NCBI GenBank assembly: GCA_026708505.1
Contig: JAPOUU010000063.1
Location: forward strand, 1 to 55,628
DNA length: 55,628 nucleotides
Direction: 5' to 3'
Source: Hyphomicrobiales bacterium
GTDB taxonomy: Bacteria > Pseudomonadota > Alphaproteobacteria > JAPOUT01
Made by a program: the position numbers and the translations under genes
In this document: one piece after another, positions 8,050 through 17,550 of the stretch
How positions within the stretch are numbered: the stretch's first letter is position 1
Layout of the letters: each line of letters starts with the position of its first letter
The notes under the pieces: generated by a model
What the model saw: only the letters and a program-made list of their open reading frames with translations
Database searches by the model: none
Told to the model about the DNA's origin: nothing

Positions 8050-8086
8050 TTGCGTCCGCTTTGCCAACCGCTTAAGATGGTGACCA
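8050..8086 (+). promoter_or_regulatory. Candidate leaderless promoter of the agmatinase-family gene
   Basis: TTGCGT (8050-8055) and TTAAGA (8072-8077) are separated by 16 bases, placing transcription start at about 8084-8086, the ATG itself. No ribosome site precedes that ATG. The same TTGCGT element precedes two other genes with the same geometry (17516 and 18674). Confidence 0.4.
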
Positions 8087-9063
8087 TGAAAAAACCTTCC
8101 CGCAGATTTCGCCCCGTTTCCGGCAACGTGCTTCCGCGCTTTGCCGGAATTCCCACCTTCATGCGCCTGCCGCATGCGAGCCTTGAGGACGCCGCCGATG
8201 ATATTGACATCGCCCTGTTCGGCATTCCTTGGGACGGCGGAACGACCAACCGCCCCGGTGCACGGCACGGCCCGCGGCAAATGCGGGACCTCTCAACCTT
8301 GATGCGGAACGTCCATCATGTCTCCGGCCTGCAGCCTTTTGAACTCGCTAATTGCGCGGATATCGGTGATTCGCCCGTCAATCCCATCGACCTTGAGGAT
8401 ACGCTTGCGCGGGTCGAGCGATTCGTCGGCGAAGTCCACGCCAAGAACATCACGACGCTGGCAGCCGGCGGCGACCACCTCGTCAGCCTCCCGATTCTGC
8501 GAGCCATTGGCGGCGACGATGTCGGAATGGTGCATTTTGACGCACACACCGACACTTGGGACAGATATTTTGGCGAATCACGTTACACCCATGGCACGCC
8601 CTTTAGACGCGCCATTGAGGAAAAACTGCTCGACCCGAAACGAATCGTTCAAATCGGCATTCGCGGCGGGCTCTACACTCCCGGAGACAAAGAGTGGGGA
8701 CTCGCACAAGGCATCCGCGTCATTGAAATCGAAGAGGTTTTCGATCTCGGCGTTGAGGGCGTTGTGCGCGAGGCGCGGCGTGTCGTTGGAAACGGACGCG
8801 TCTATGTCAGCTTCGATGTCGATGCACTGGATCCCGTCTATGCACCCGGAACCGGCACGCCCGAAATCGGCGGAATGACAACCGCGCAGGCGCAAGGAAT
8901 GATCCGGGGGCTTCGCGGATTGGATATCATTGGTGCCGATGTTGTTGAGGTTGCTCCGCCTTTCGACCCAAGCGGCAATACTGCGTTGGTGGCGGTGACC
9001 ATGATGTTCGAACTGCTCTGCCTGCTTGCAGAATGCCACGGACGCTTTTCTAAAAAGAGCTAA
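8086..9063 (+). CDS. Agmatinase/guanidinobutyrase family ureohydrolase
   Basis: This 325-residue arginase-superfamily enzyme hydrolyses a guanidino compound to urea and an amine. The binuclear Mn ligands are all present: GGDH, HFDAHTD and SFDVDALDP. The N-terminal LPRFAGIPTFMRLPHA block is typical of the SpeB/GbuA/GpuA group that includes agmatinase, guanidinobutyrase and guanidinopropionase; substrate cannot be read from sequence alone. The ATG at 8086 coincides with the predicted transcription start; ATG at 8077 would add three residues. The stop overlaps the stop of convergent pssA. The PuuB-like oxidase at 30619-31884 could act further down a putrescine route, but the genes are not linked. 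Confidence 0.88.
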   Translation: MKKPSRRFRPVSGNVLPRFAGIPTFMRLPHASLEDAADDIDIALFGIPWDGGTTNRPGARHGPRQMRDLSTLMRNVHHVSGLQPFELANCADIGDSPVNPIDLEDTLARVERFVGEVHAKNITTLAAGGDHLVSLPILRAIGGDDVGMVHFDAHTDTWDRYFGESRYTHGTPFRRAIEEKLLDPKRIVQIGIRGGLYTPGDKEWGLAQGIRVIEIEEVFDLGVEGVVREARRVVGNGRVYVSFDVDALDPVYAPGTGTPEIGGMTTAQAQGMIRGLRGLDIIGADVVEVAPPFDPSGNTALVAVTMMFELLCLLAECHGRFSKKS

Positions 9064-9869
9064 ACTTCGTTCTGCTTGCGCTTATGTGCGAGATAACTTC
9101 GAACGGAAAAAGGCAGCGAGAAAAAATACAAGCCCAGCAACGCCAAAATCACGATCCAGGTGTAATAAACCAGCAAGGTCAAAAACAACGCGAGTCCGGC
9201 GAGTAATATCGGTGCGGGGATGCGCCGGACGGCACCGAACTCCATGCTCTTGCCCGAGAAAAACGGAACGCGCGAAATCATCAGCATCGCCGCTGCCAGC
9301 AAAACAATCGCAACGATTTGGGGAAGCGTGGCGAACGTGTCAACGCCGGCGAGATGGAAATAAACCGGTGCAAGCACAAGATTAGCGGCCGCGGGAGCGG
9401 CAAGCCCGGTGAAATAACCATGCTGCCAATGGGGCTTATCATCGCGCGCGTCCGCACTAAAACGCGCAAGCCGCAAAGCGCAACACACGACATAAAAAAG
9501 CGCGACAATCCATCCCGGATTGCCGAGTTCGACCAACTGCCATTGATACAGGATGAGCGCGGGGGCGATTCCGAAATTAAGAAAATCGGCGAGTGAATCG
9601 AGAATCTCGCCAAAGCGGGAAGTTTTATCGAGAAGACGTGCAAAGCGCCCGTCCAGAATATCGAACAAATGCGCGGCCAAAACACCCAAAGCCGCCAGCA
9701 GGAGGTTTCCCTCCAGGCCAAAACGAATCGCGCTCAACCCCGCGCACAAACCCATTATCGTCAATGCATTGGGGACCATGCCGCCGACTTTGCTTGTGCG
9801 TCTCGATAGGGCGCCATCCCGCTGCGAAGGCGGCGAGGAAGGGCGTCGGAGCGGCAGTAATTTCACCAT
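9060..9869 (-). CDS. pssA: CDP-diacylglycerol-serine O-phosphatidyltransferase
   Basis: This enzyme joins serine to CDP-diacylglycerol at the inner membrane and makes phosphatidylserine, the precursor of phosphatidylethanolamine. The 269-residue integral membrane protein carries the complete CDP-alcohol phosphotransferase motif: Asp73-Gly74-x2-Ala77-Arg78-x8-Gly87-x3-Asp91-x3-Asp95. About seven or eight hydrophobic segments follow the motif region. It is the small type II bacterial form. psd ends 9 bases upstream, so the two consecutive enzymes of the pathway are co-transcribed. The cytoplasmic N-terminus is basic and Ser/Pro-rich. Confidence 0.95.
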   Translation of the reverse strand: MVKLLPLRRPSSPPSQRDGALSRRTSKVGGMVPNALTIMGLCAGLSAIRFGLEGNLLLAALGVLAAHLFDILDGRFARLLDKTSRFGEILDSLADFLNFGIAPALILYQWQLVELGNPGWIVALFYVVCCALRLARFSADARDDKPHWQHGYFTGLAAPAAANLVLAPVYFHLAGVDTFATLPQIVAIVLLAAAMLMISRVPFFSGKSMEFGAVRRIPAPILLAGLALFLTLLVYYTWIVILALLGLYFFSLPFSVRSYLAHKRKQNEV

Positions 9870-9878
9870 GCGGAACCT

Positions 9879-10580
9879 TTAACGTGTCGTAAAGTTCAAC
9901 AATTCATGCGCTTGCGAATCGGCAAGGATGGTTTCGCCGCCAATAACTCGTTGCTCGAGCCCGACGCGAATACGCACGTCGTCGCCGAAATAAACATCAA
10001 CGCGCGAGCCAAAACGAATCAGTCCGATACGCTCGCCGACAAGCAGGCGTTCGCCTTCTTCAACGGATGAGACAATGCGGCGGGCGAGCTTGCCGGCAAT
10101 CTGGACGCAAACCGTCTGCGCGCCGTTTTTATCTTCCAGCAATAAAGAGTTGCGTTCATTGTCCCGGCCGGCATCGGGATTATTCGCGCTCAGGAAACGC
10201 CCGAGTTGATATTCAATGCGCTTCACCGTACCGGTGACCGGCGTCCTGTTAACATGGCAATCCAGCAGGCTCAAAAAAATGCCCACACGTTGCATTTCTT
10301 CTTCGATTCCCAGCTCCGGCGGAGGCGTGGCTCTGTCGATTACAACAACCAGGCCATCAGCGGGCGCTACAACCGTTCCTTCGCTTTCGGGCGTGGTGCG
10401 CTCGGGGTCGCGGAAGAACAGAGCTATCGCGATTGTAAGTAGAAGTAAAATCCATCCAAGCGGGGCCCAGATAAAAAACCCCAGCACGAAAGCAAGCGCG
10501 GCAATAATTACGAACTTGTGCCCATCGGGATGGATGGGCGCTAAAATCTTACGCATAACGGGAATGGGTGACTCTGCCAT
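9879..10580 (-). CDS. psd: Phosphatidylserine decarboxylase proenzyme
   Basis: Psd converts phosphatidylserine to phosphatidylethanolamine using a pyruvoyl group made by self-cleavage. The 233-residue length is that of the short form common in alphaproteobacteria. The processing site is Gly191-Ser192 in the motif RFGSR near the C-terminus, and residues TVVAPADGLVV and FLSLLDCHVNRTPVTG are family blocks. Two membrane segments near the N-terminus (about 23-54) anchor it. It lies between the LysM gene and pssA on one strand. Cleavage would give a large beta chain and an alpha chain of about 42 residues. Confidence 0.95.
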   Translation of the reverse strand: MAESPIPVMRKILAPIHPDGHKFVIIAALAFVLGFFIWAPLGWILLLLTIAIALFFRDPERTTPESEGTVVAPADGLVVVIDRATPPPELGIEEEMQRVGIFLSLLDCHVNRTPVTGTVKRIEYQLGRFLSANNPDAGRDNERNSLLLEDKNGAQTVCVQIAGKLARRIVSSVEEGERLLVGERIGLIRFGSRVDVYFGDDVRIRVGLEQRVIGGETILADSQAHELLNFTTR

Positions 10581-10613
10581 ATCTGTTACTCCATTGTTAT
10601 TTTCACTGCAGCC

Positions 10614-11564
10614 TTATCGCTTCGGAAGCTCAAAGATTTGTCCCGGATAAATCAGGTCGGGATCACGAATTTGCTTGGCATTGGCTTCGTAGATGATGGT
10701 GTAATCGGCTCCTTGTCCGTAAATGCGCCGGGAAATTCGCCACAGACTATTGCCCGGCTGCACGATGACCTCGCCGGGTTGCAACGAAGCGATGACTTCT
10801 CGATCCGCCTGTTCGAACGGAAGTTCAACACGTGCAACAACTTCGCCATTCTCATCAATTTGGTCAAGGCGTATCTCATACAGGCCCGGCGCAATCGTGC
10901 TGCCTTCAGCCTGGAACGCCCATTCACCGCCGTCATTGACGGCTGCATCACCCAACAAACCGCCGTCAAGATAAATCCGTACGGTTGACCCCGCCGATCC
11001 GCCGCCCGAAAGCATCAAGTCGCCGTCCTTGCTGTAATCGAGAACCTTGAGAAACAAATCACCTTCGCGCAACAACTGGTCCGGTTCTTGGAGAATCCGC
11101 GACGGTTGACCTTCTTGATGCAACACCACCAACGGCACTCGTTCGCCATCGGTGGGAACGTCAATCACGACGACCTGGTCGGAGACAACCTCGCGCCCAT
11201 CCACCAGCCGCGCCAACAAGGAGAGACGCATCGGTCCCGCCGGCAGACGCGTGGTAAGCGTCCACTCACCACGATTGTCCGCTATTGCCTCGGTAAAGCG
11301 CTCGTCATCCACCAACAAGCTTATCTGCGCGTTCGAAGGCGAGCGTCCCGCAACGACCGCATCACCGCCGGGTTCAACCCTCACGATATCGAAAGCGGGA
11401 GCATCAGGGTTGGTCGCGGGTTCAATAACATCCGAGACATCCTGTGTGCTTTGGACCTCGGTGTGCCTTTCATCCTTTGACTGATTCGCCGACCACAGCC
11501 AAACCCCCGCAATTACCGCCGCAACTACTGCGGCCGCGCCACCTATAAGGATGTTTGCACGCAT
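10614..11564 (-). CDS. LysM domain envelope protein with Ig-like repeats
   Basis: This 316-residue protein starts with a membrane anchor ([20 protein letters not shown]). A Ser/Asp-rich linker follows, then two or three short Ig-like units ([34 protein letters not shown]). A single C-terminal LysM domain runs from [18 protein letters not shown] to [13 protein letters not shown]. LysM binds peptidoglycan, so the protein probably bridges inner membrane and cell wall. Similar LysM proteins are common in alphaproteobacteria, with no assigned function known to me. It is the first gene of a cluster with psd and pssA. Confidence 0.8.
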   Translation of the reverse strand: MRANILIGGAAAVVAAVIAGVWLWSANQSKDERHTEVQSTQDVSDVIEPATNPDAPAFDIVRVEPGGDAVVAGRSPSNAQISLLVDDERFTEAIADNRGEWTLTTRLPAGPMRLSLLARLVDGREVVSDQVVVIDVPTDGERVPLVVLHQEGQPSRILQEPDQLLREGDLFLKVLDYSKDGDLMLSGGGSAGSTVRIYLDGGLLGDAAVNDGGEWAFQAEGSTIAPGLYEIRLDQIDENGEVVARVELPFEQADREVIASLQPGEVIVQPGNSLWRISRRIYGQGADYTIIYEANAKQIRDPDLIYPGQIFELPKR

Positions 11565-11735
11565 CGTTATATGTCTCCTGCTATTGCACCTCTCCCCGTT
11601 GATAATAGTTTCTTATCGGGGGTGCGTCTAGTGCATTTGAGAACGAAATCGCCAAAGAATCGGATTTTTTTCTCCTCTTTTTGGGCAAGCCGTGGAATCA
11701 TGGGGGTTGGGGAGCAACTATATCAGGAGACACGC

Positions 11736-12152
11736 ATGACATCCAATACCCCCGATACTTCCGGCCAACCCAAGAGTGATTCTCATTGGCGCGAGGCGCT
11801 CACGCCCGAGGCATACCACGTCACCCGTGAAGCGGGCACCGAGCGCCCTTTCACCTCCGCACTCAATGCCGAAAAACGCGAGGGCGACTATCACTGCATC
11901 TGTTGTGACACGAAGCTATTCTCATCAGGCGAAAAATTCGACTCGGGAACGGGATGGCCGAGTTTTTTCGCGCCTGTTGACGCAAGCGCCATTAACGAGA
12001 AAGAGGACCGTAAACTTTTCATGCGTCGAACCGAGACACTTTGCACCGCGTGTGATGCGCATCTCGGGCATGTCTTTCCCGATGGGCCTCCCCCTACGGG
12101 TTTGCGCTACTGCATCAATGGAGTCGCCCTGCGATTTTATCCCAAGACATGA
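11736..12152 (+). CDS. msrB: Peptide-methionine (R)-S-oxide reductase MsrB
   Basis: MsrB repairs methionine-R-sulfoxide in proteins. The 138-residue protein has two zinc-binding CxxC pairs (Cys54/Cys57 and Cys103/Cys106), the GTGWPSFF substrate loop and the catalytic Cys126 in [11 protein letters not shown]. There is no signal peptide from this start, so it is cytoplasmic. AGGAGA six bases before the ATG at 11736 fixes the start; in-frame codons further upstream lack a ribosome site. Its stop overlaps the next start as ATGA, coupling it to the oligopeptidase. Confidence 0.95.
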   Translation: MTSNTPDTSGQPKSDSHWREALTPEAYHVTREAGTERPFTSALNAEKREGDYHCICCDTKLFSSGEKFDSGTGWPSFFAPVDASAINEKEDRKLFMRRTETLCTACDAHLGHVFPDGPPPTGLRYCINGVALRFYPKT

Positions 12153-14182
12153 AGCCGGCCCCCGACTCCCTCGCATGGTTGCGCGACGAGAACTGGCAAG
12201 CAGTCATCGCAGAACCGTCGAAACTAAAACCGGAAATCCGCGAACACCTGCTTGAGGAAAACCGCAAAGCCGAAGCCTTCCTCAAAACGAAGACGTCACT
12301 GCGCAAGGAACTCTTCGCCGAGATGAAAGCACGCATTCGCGAGCGCGATACGTCCGCGCCTTTGCCTCACGGCGCGTGGATGTATTACGAGCGCGAAATC
12401 GCCGGCGGGGAACATTCACTGTTTTGCAGAAAACCACGGAACGGAGGACGCGGACACGTGCTGCTCGACGGCAACCGCGAGGCTCGCGGCAAGCCTTTTT
12501 ACAAGATCGGCGATGCCTGCCACAGCCCCGACCATAAACACTTCGCATGGAGCGAAGACAACAGCGGAGGCGAGGAATACCTCCTCCAAATCCGCGAGAT
12601 CGAAACCAAAAAACTTCTCAAGGAACGAATCACCATGACGGACGGTTCCTTCGAGTGGTCGCGTGACGGAAAGAGCCTTTTTTATGTGCGCATTGACGAG
12701 CATCATCGTCCGCGCCAGGTGTTTCGACACGAAATAGGCAGCGACATCACAAGCGATGTCCTGATCTTTGAAGAAAAGGATCCCCGGTTTTTTGTTTCCA
12801 TTGAGGAATTCGGCGGCGGCGAATTCATCGGCATTGAAAGTTTTGACCACAGCAGTGACAAATATTATCTCCTCTCCGCATCGGAAGAAAACGCAACGCC
12901 GCGGCTGGTTAGGGAACGCCAAGAAGACGTCGAATACAATCTCTACTTCGATGTTGCCCGACGGCGCTGGCTGATACGCGACAACGAAGGCGCGCAAGAA
13001 TTTCGCGTGATGGTTGCCGAGGAAGATGACATCACTGCGCCGGACAAATGGCGGGAATGGCTTCCGCACAACCGCGAGCGTTTCATTGAAGACCTGTCCT
13101 GCCTGCAGGATCACATCGTTCTTTTGGCATGGGAGAATGCACTTCCGTGCTTGTGCGTTCTTGATGCCGACGGCAAGGAAGTCCGGCGTGCACGATTTTC
13201 CGAATCCGCTTACGAGATCGAGCTTATCGAAGGCTTTGAGCAGCCGGCGAAGCATCTGCGCTTTTTTTATTCTTCCATGAAAACGCCGGGCAAGTGGTTT
13301 GATTATGACCCGGCGAGCGGCCGCAAACATTTGCGCAAGAACGAAAAACCGCCCGGTGATTTTTCATCGCGCAACTACAAGACCGAACGCATCGAAGTCA
13401 CCGCGGAGGACGGCACATTGGTTCCGGTTTCACTGCTCTATCATCGCGATACCGCCCTGGACGGGTCCGCTCCGCTGTTGCTCTACGGCTACGGAGCCTA
13501 CGGCATCACCACGCCGGCGGGTTTTTCACCACCGCGCCTGAGCTTGGTGAACAGGGGATTTGTTTGGGCGATTGCACATGTGCGTGGCGGGCGCGAACGC
13601 GGACAGGCCTGGTATCTGAACGGCAAACGCAAAAACAAAACCAATAGTTTTAGCGATTACATCGATGTTGCGCGCGGACTGATTGCTGCCGGCTACACAT
13701 ACGAACGCGGCATCCATGCGTGGGGAGGATCGGCGGGAGGACTGCTTGTGGGCGCGAGCGTTAATCGTGCGCCGGAACTGTTCTGTTCGGCGGTTGCAAT
13801 GGTGCCGTTTGTCGATGTCCTCGCAACGATGCAGGATGCATCGTTGCCGCTCACACCCATCGAATGGCTCGAGTGGGGAAATCCTATTGATTCGGACGAA
13901 GACTATAAAACCATCGCGTCTTATTCGCCGGTAGATTGCGTTCATGCATGCGACTACCCCTATGTGATGGCAACGGCGGGAGTCTCGGATCCCCGCGTCG
14001 GTTATTGGGAGCCGGCAAAATGGGTGGTGCGTCTGCGCGAAGCCTCCACGTCGAACCGCGAGATTCTTCTGCGAACGGAGATGGATGCCGGTCATGGCGG
14101 AACGGCGGGACGCTTCAAGCGCCTTGAGGAGATAGCGTTTTTGTATAGTTTCGTTATCGAGACGACCCGCCGGAATCGCTAG
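12149..14182 (+). CDS. ptrB: S9A family oligopeptidase B (prolyl oligopeptidase family)
   Basis: This 677-residue serine peptidase cleaves short peptides, in the family mostly after Arg/Lys. The N-terminal beta-propeller (about 70-400) gates a C-terminal alpha/beta-hydrolase domain. The nucleophile lies in [11 protein letters not shown] (Ser near residue 527), the acid in [16 protein letters not shown] (near 613) and the base in [10 protein letters not shown] (near 648). The block [11 protein letters not shown] is a family signature. There is no signal peptide, so it is cytoplasmic. It overlaps msrB by 4 bases and its 3' end overlaps the 3' end of convergent nadE by 29 bases. Confidence 0.92.
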   Translation: MKPAPDSLAWLRDENWQAVIAEPSKLKPEIREHLLEENRKAEAFLKTKTSLRKELFAEMKARIRERDTSAPLPHGAWMYYEREIAGGEHSLFCRKPRNGGRGHVLLDGNREARGKPFYKIGDACHSPDHKHFAWSEDNSGGEEYLLQIREIETKKLLKERITMTDGSFEWSRDGKSLFYVRIDEHHRPRQVFRHEIGSDITSDVLIFEEKDPRFFVSIEEFGGGEFIGIESFDHSSDKYYLLSASEENATPRLVRERQEDVEYNLYFDVARRRWLIRDNEGAQEFRVMVAEEDDITAPDKWREWLPHNRERFIEDLSCLQDHIVLLAWENALPCLCVLDADGKEVRRARFSESAYEIELIEGFEQPAKHLRFFYSSMKTPGKWFDYDPASGRKHLRKNEKPPGDFSSRNYKTERIEVTAEDGTLVPVSLLYHRDTALDGSAPLLLYGYGAYGITTPAGFSPPRLSLVNRGFVWAIAHVRGGRERGQAWYLNGKRKNKTNSFSDYIDVARGLIAAGYTYERGIHAWGGSAGGLLVGASVNRAPELFCSAVAMVPFVDVLATMQDASLPLTPIEWLEWGNPIDSDEDYKTIASYSPVDCVHACDYPYVMATAGVSDPRVGYWEPAKWVVRLREASTSNREILLRTEMDAGHGGTAGRFKRLEEIAFLYSFVIETTRRNR

Positions 14183-15824
14183 AGCGAAACCTGTTGGTGA
14201 TGGGATAGCGGCGGTCGCGGCCGAAGTTTCGTGCGGAAATCTTGACGCCGGGAGCGGATTGTCTTCGCTTGTATTCGGAAGCAAGCAGAAGGTTTTCGAT
14301 GCGCCGTGTGGTGTTTTCCTCGTAACCCTGATCGACAATCTCGCTTACCGGCATGTCGTCCTCGACGAGGCAGCGCAGAATTCCATCAAGCATTTCGTAA
14401 GGCGGAAGCGTGTCGGTGTCTTTTTGATCGGCGCGCAACTCCGCCGAGGGCGGCTTGACGAGAATGCGCTCGTCTATCACCTCGCCCGCAGGTCCGTGAA
14501 AATCATTGCCGGCATAATTGTTGCGCCAGCGCGCTAAGGCAAACACTTGTGTCTTGTAAATGTCTTTTATCGGATTGAATCCGCCGTTCATGTCGCCGTA
14601 CAGGGTCGCGTAACCGGTGGAAAGTTCCGACTTGTTGCCGGTGGTCAACAAGAGAAACCCCGTGTCATTAGAGAGCGCCATCAACAGCACGCCGCGCAGG
14701 CGTGACTGAATGTTTTCGGCGGTGACATCTTTTTTGAAGTCGTTGCCGAGAGCGGCGGCGACTTCCCCCACCGCATCCTCAATGTTGATATCATCAAGAC
14801 GAACATTTAAAGCGCGTGCGACTTTCTCGGCGTCTTCCATGCTCTCCATGGAAGTGTAACGCGAAGGCAGACGCACGCACCGAACGCGCTCGCATCCCAG
14901 TGCATCCACCGCCAGCACCGCGCACAGCGCGCTGTCGATGCCGCCGGACAATCCCAGCAACACGCCGGCAAATCCGTTCTTGTCGACATAGTCGCGCAAA
15001 CCCAGCACAAGCGCGCGGTAGACATCTTCAAGCGATTCGGGGCGTTCGATGCATTCACCTGCATTGCAGCGCCAAACATTATCGATACGACGCCATTGAC
15101 TAGTCACAACCTCGTCGCGCCAGCAGGGAAGGCGCATCGCCAAAGAGCGGTCGGCATTAAGAACGAAGCTATCGCCGTCGAAAACCAATTCATCCTGTCC
15201 GCCTACTTGATTGACATAAACCAACGGCAGGCCGCTCTCGACCACGCGCGCAACCGCGTGGGAAAGTCTCGCATCTTCTTTGCCGGTCTCGAACGGCGAA
15301 CCGTTGGCGACCAATAGCATTGAGGCTCCGGTCTCGCTCAAACATTCGACCACATCCTCGTGCCAAATGTCCTCGCACACCGGAACGCCCACCGGAACCC
15401 CGCGCAGCGACACGGGCCCCGGCAAAGGACCCGGCGTAAACAAACGCGCCTCGTCAAAGACTCCATAGTTGGGAAGATGAACCTTGTAGCGCAGCGCCTG
15501 GATGTCTCCCTCGTCCATCAGCGCAACGGCATTGTAGAGATGGACGCCCTCGCGCCAACACAATCCGATCAACAGGGCGGGCCCTTGCTCGGCGGTGTGT
15601 TCGGCAAGACGGCGCGCCGCGGACATCACCGAGTCTTGGAATCCTGCGCTCAACAATAAATCTTCGGGAGGATAACCGCACAAAAACAACTCGCTGAACA
15701 AAACCGCATCGGCACCTTGGGCGGCGGCAATTTCGCGCGCACGCAAGGCCAACACGAGGTTGCCCTCAACATCCCCGACTGTGGGGTTGAGTTGTGCTAA
15801 CGCGATTGAGAGATTGTCGTTCAT
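14154..15824 (-). CDS. nadE: Glutamine-dependent NAD+ synthetase
   Basis: NadE amidates deamido-NAD+ to NAD+, the last step of NAD biosynthesis. The 556-residue form carries an N-terminal nitrilase-type glutaminase and a C-terminal synthetase. The Glu-Lys-Cys triad lies in FSELFLCGYPPED, KVHLPNYGVFDE and GVPVCEDIWH. The ATP-binding P-loop is LGLSGGIDSALCAVLA, and TTGNKSELSTGYATLYGD follows. ATG at 15824 gives the family start MNDNLSIALAQLNP; TTG at 15845 is a longer alternative. The 3' end runs 29 bases into the oligopeptidase gene on the other strand. Two perfect palindromes lie about 100-170 bases upstream. Confidence 0.96.
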   Translation of the reverse strand: MNDNLSIALAQLNPTVGDVEGNLVLALRAREIAAAQGADAVLFSELFLCGYPPEDLLLSAGFQDSVMSAARRLAEHTAEQGPALLIGLCWREGVHLYNAVALMDEGDIQALRYKVHLPNYGVFDEARLFTPGPLPGPVSLRGVPVGVPVCEDIWHEDVVECLSETGASMLLVANGSPFETGKEDARLSHAVARVVESGLPLVYVNQVGGQDELVFDGDSFVLNADRSLAMRLPCWRDEVVTSQWRRIDNVWRCNAGECIERPESLEDVYRALVLGLRDYVDKNGFAGVLLGLSGGIDSALCAVLAVDALGCERVRCVRLPSRYTSMESMEDAEKVARALNVRLDDINIEDAVGEVAAALGNDFKKDVTAENIQSRLRGVLLMALSNDTGFLLLTTGNKSELSTGYATLYGDMNGGFNPIKDIYKTQVFALARWRNNYAGNDFHGPAGEVIDERILVKPPSAELRADQKDTDTLPPYEMLDGILRCLVEDDMPVSEIVDQGYEENTTRRIENLLLASEYKRRQSAPGVKISARNFGRDRRYPITNRFRSSDSGGSSR

Positions 15825-15919
15825 GGCGGAGTCAACTGAGAGCAATAATATCGGGTGCGAGAAACAGTTTCAGCCCTTTGTGAGGAAACTGCGGATGAAA
15901 TCCATGATTCGCCCCTGCC

Positions 15920-15991
15920 AATTATAGAAATCGGCCGAATTCTATAATTCGAATCATCTGAATTATAGAAAATCGCGACTTTCTATAATTC
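15920..15991. repeat. Paired perfect palindromes upstream of nadE
   Basis: Two near-identical inverted repeats lie in tandem. The first is AATTATAGAA (15920-15929) with TTCTATAATT (15940-15949); the second is GAATTATAGAAA (15960-15971) with TTTCTATAATTC (15980-15991). Loops are 10 and 8 bases. The centres are 41 bases apart, about four helical turns, which suits cooperative binding of a dimeric regulator. They sit between the class II DAHP synthase terminator and nadE. Each arm also contains TATAAT-like text, so they may overlap promoters. A regulatory role is inference. Confidence 0.6.
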
Positions 15992-16011
15992 AAATATTCC
16001 GCGCCGAGGTG

Positions 16012-16034
16012 AGCAAAAACGGCGGAAATCCGCC
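16012..16034 (-). terminator. Intrinsic terminator of the class II DAHP synthase gene
   Basis: Read on the minus strand, GGCGGA-TT-TCCGCC (16034 down to 16021) is followed at once by GTTTTTG. It stands 9 bases after the stop codon at 16043, a normal place for an intrinsic terminator. Confidence 0.7.
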
Positions 16035-16042
16035 GATTTCAA

Positions 16043-17437
16043 CTAAAACAAGCCGATGACTTTCTCGTCCGGCATGCGCAGGGATTCCTCGCGGCGCAGT
16101 TCTCCGGCAATCAGAAACGCCAGTTCCAATGCCTGATTCGCATTGAGACGCGGGTCGCAATGGGTGTGGTAGCGGTCGGAGAGATTCTCTTCGCCGATAT
16201 CCTGTGCGCCGCCGAGACATTCGGTGACATTTTGTCCGGTCATCTCGAAATGAACGCCTCCGGCATGCGTCCCCTCGGCGCGATGCACCGACATGAACGC
16301 ACGCAGTTCTTTCAAAATGCTATCGAAGGGGCGTGTCTTGTATCCGTTAGAAGATTTGATGGTATTGCCATGCATGGGATCGCACGACCACACGACCTTT
16401 TTGCCTTCACGCGCAACCGCCCGAACCAAATCCGGCAGATGCGCCTCAACCTTGTCTGCGCCGAAGCGGCAAATTAACACAAGCCTCCCGGCGACATTCT
16501 CGGGATTAAGAATGTCGATGAGTTCGAGCAGTTCGTCAGGTTTGAGCGAAGGGCCGCACTTGAGTCCGATGGGATTGAGAACGCCCCGGGCGAATTCCAC
16601 ATGCGCGCCGTCGGGCTGGCGGGTTCTATCGCCAATCCAAACCATATGCGCGGAAGTTGCATACCAGCCGCCGGTGACAGAATCGGTTCGCGTGAGCGCT
16701 TGCTCGTATCCAAGCAAAAGAGCTTCGTGGCTCGTGAAGAAATCGGCGCTTCGCAATTGCGGCGTGTTTGCGGATGTGATTCCACATGCTTGCATGAAAG
16801 CAAGGGATTCGGAGATGCGCAGAACAATTTCCTCGTAGCGTGCACCGGCGGGCGAATCGGTAAGGAAGTCGAGATTCCAACGATGCGCCATTTGCAGGTC
16901 GGCATAACCGCCTTGAATGAAGGCCCGAATGAGGTTGAGCGATGCGGCGGCTTGTCGGTAGGCCCGCAGCTGCCTGTGCGGGTCAAACTTGCGTGCGTCC
17001 GCATCGAAGGTGATGCCGTTGATGATGTCTCCACGATAGCTGGGAAGTTCAACGCCGTCTTTGGTTTCGGTCGGCTCGGAACGCGGCTTGGCGAATTGTC
17101 CCGCGATTCGCCCCACTTTCACCACGGGCATAGCGGCGGCGTAGGTTAATACCAGCGACATCTGCAACAACACTCGAAGCGTGTCGCGGATATTATTGGC
17201 GGAGTGTTCGGCGAAACTTTCGGCGCAATCGCCGCCTTGCAACAGGAATGCCCTGCCCTCGGCAACTGCGGCAAGCTGGTCGCGCAAAGATCGAATCTCC
17301 CCCGCGAAAACAAGCGGTGGAAAGTTCGCGAGTTGCGCTTCCGTCTCACCCAAATGCTTGGGGTCGGGATATTCCGGCATTTGCCTTGCGGGTCTGGCGC
17401 GCCAAGAATCCGGCGTCCATGAGGAAACGTCCAACAT
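16043..17437 (-). CDS. Class II 3-deoxy-7-phosphoheptulonate synthase
   Basis: This enzyme condenses phosphoenolpyruvate with erythrose 4-phosphate, the first step of the shikimate pathway. The 464-residue protein is the plant-like class II form usual in alphaproteobacteria. Family blocks are [12 protein letters not shown] near the N-terminus, [15 protein letters not shown], the metal-site segment [29 protein letters not shown], and the final [19 protein letters not shown]. Cys within GGDCAESF and His, Glu and Asp in the later blocks are metal ligands in known structures. It is monocistronic, with a promoter and terminator of its own. Confidence 0.96.
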   Translation of the reverse strand: MLDVSSWTPDSWRARPARQMPEYPDPKHLGETEAQLANFPPLVFAGEIRSLRDQLAAVAEGRAFLLQGGDCAESFAEHSANNIRDTLRVLLQMSLVLTYAAAMPVVKVGRIAGQFAKPRSEPTETKDGVELPSYRGDIINGITFDADARKFDPHRQLRAYRQAAASLNLIRAFIQGGYADLQMAHRWNLDFLTDSPAGARYEEIVLRISESLAFMQACGITSANTPQLRSADFFTSHEALLLGYEQALTRTDSVTGGWYATSAHMVWIGDRTRQPDGAHVEFARGVLNPIGLKCGPSLKPDELLELIDILNPENVAGRLVLICRFGADKVEAHLPDLVRAVAREGKKVVWSCDPMHGNTIKSSNGYKTRPFDSILKELRAFMSVHRAEGTHAGGVHFEMTGQNVTECLGGAQDIGEENLSDRYHTHCDPRLNANQALELAFLIAGELRREESLRMPDEKVIGLF

Positions 17438-17483
17438 GACCGTGCCCTTCGTTCGTTAACAATACGTTTTGAAACCTAGCGCC

Positions 17484-17512
17484 AGTATAGACAAAATCGC
17501 GGCGAAAGGGAA
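17484..17512 (-). promoter_or_regulatory. Candidate promoter of the class II DAHP synthase gene
   Basis: On the minus strand, TTCCCT (17512-17507) and TATACT (17489-17484) are separated by exactly 17 bases and lie about 50 bases before the start codon at 17437. The -10 is strong and the -35 moderate. Confidence 0.42.
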
Positions 17513-17515
17513 GCC

Positions 17516-17550
17516 TTGCGTGATTATCCCTGCACGCTAATCTTGGGGTC
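17516..17550 (+). promoter_or_regulatory. Candidate leaderless promoter of the enolase-superfamily gene
   Basis: TTGCGT (17516-17521) and TAATCT (17538-17543) are 16 bases apart. The -10 box ends 7 bases before the ATG at 17551, so transcription should begin at or next to the start codon. No ribosome site is seen. Confidence 0.45.

Noticed and set aside
12416-13330. 304-codon open frame on the minus strand
   Set aside because: Antisense to the oligopeptidase B gene, whose catalytic triad is intact.
15901-16040. CRISPR-like repeat array before nadE
   Set aside because: Only two palindromes of unequal arm length with no regular spacers; better explained as paired regulator sites.
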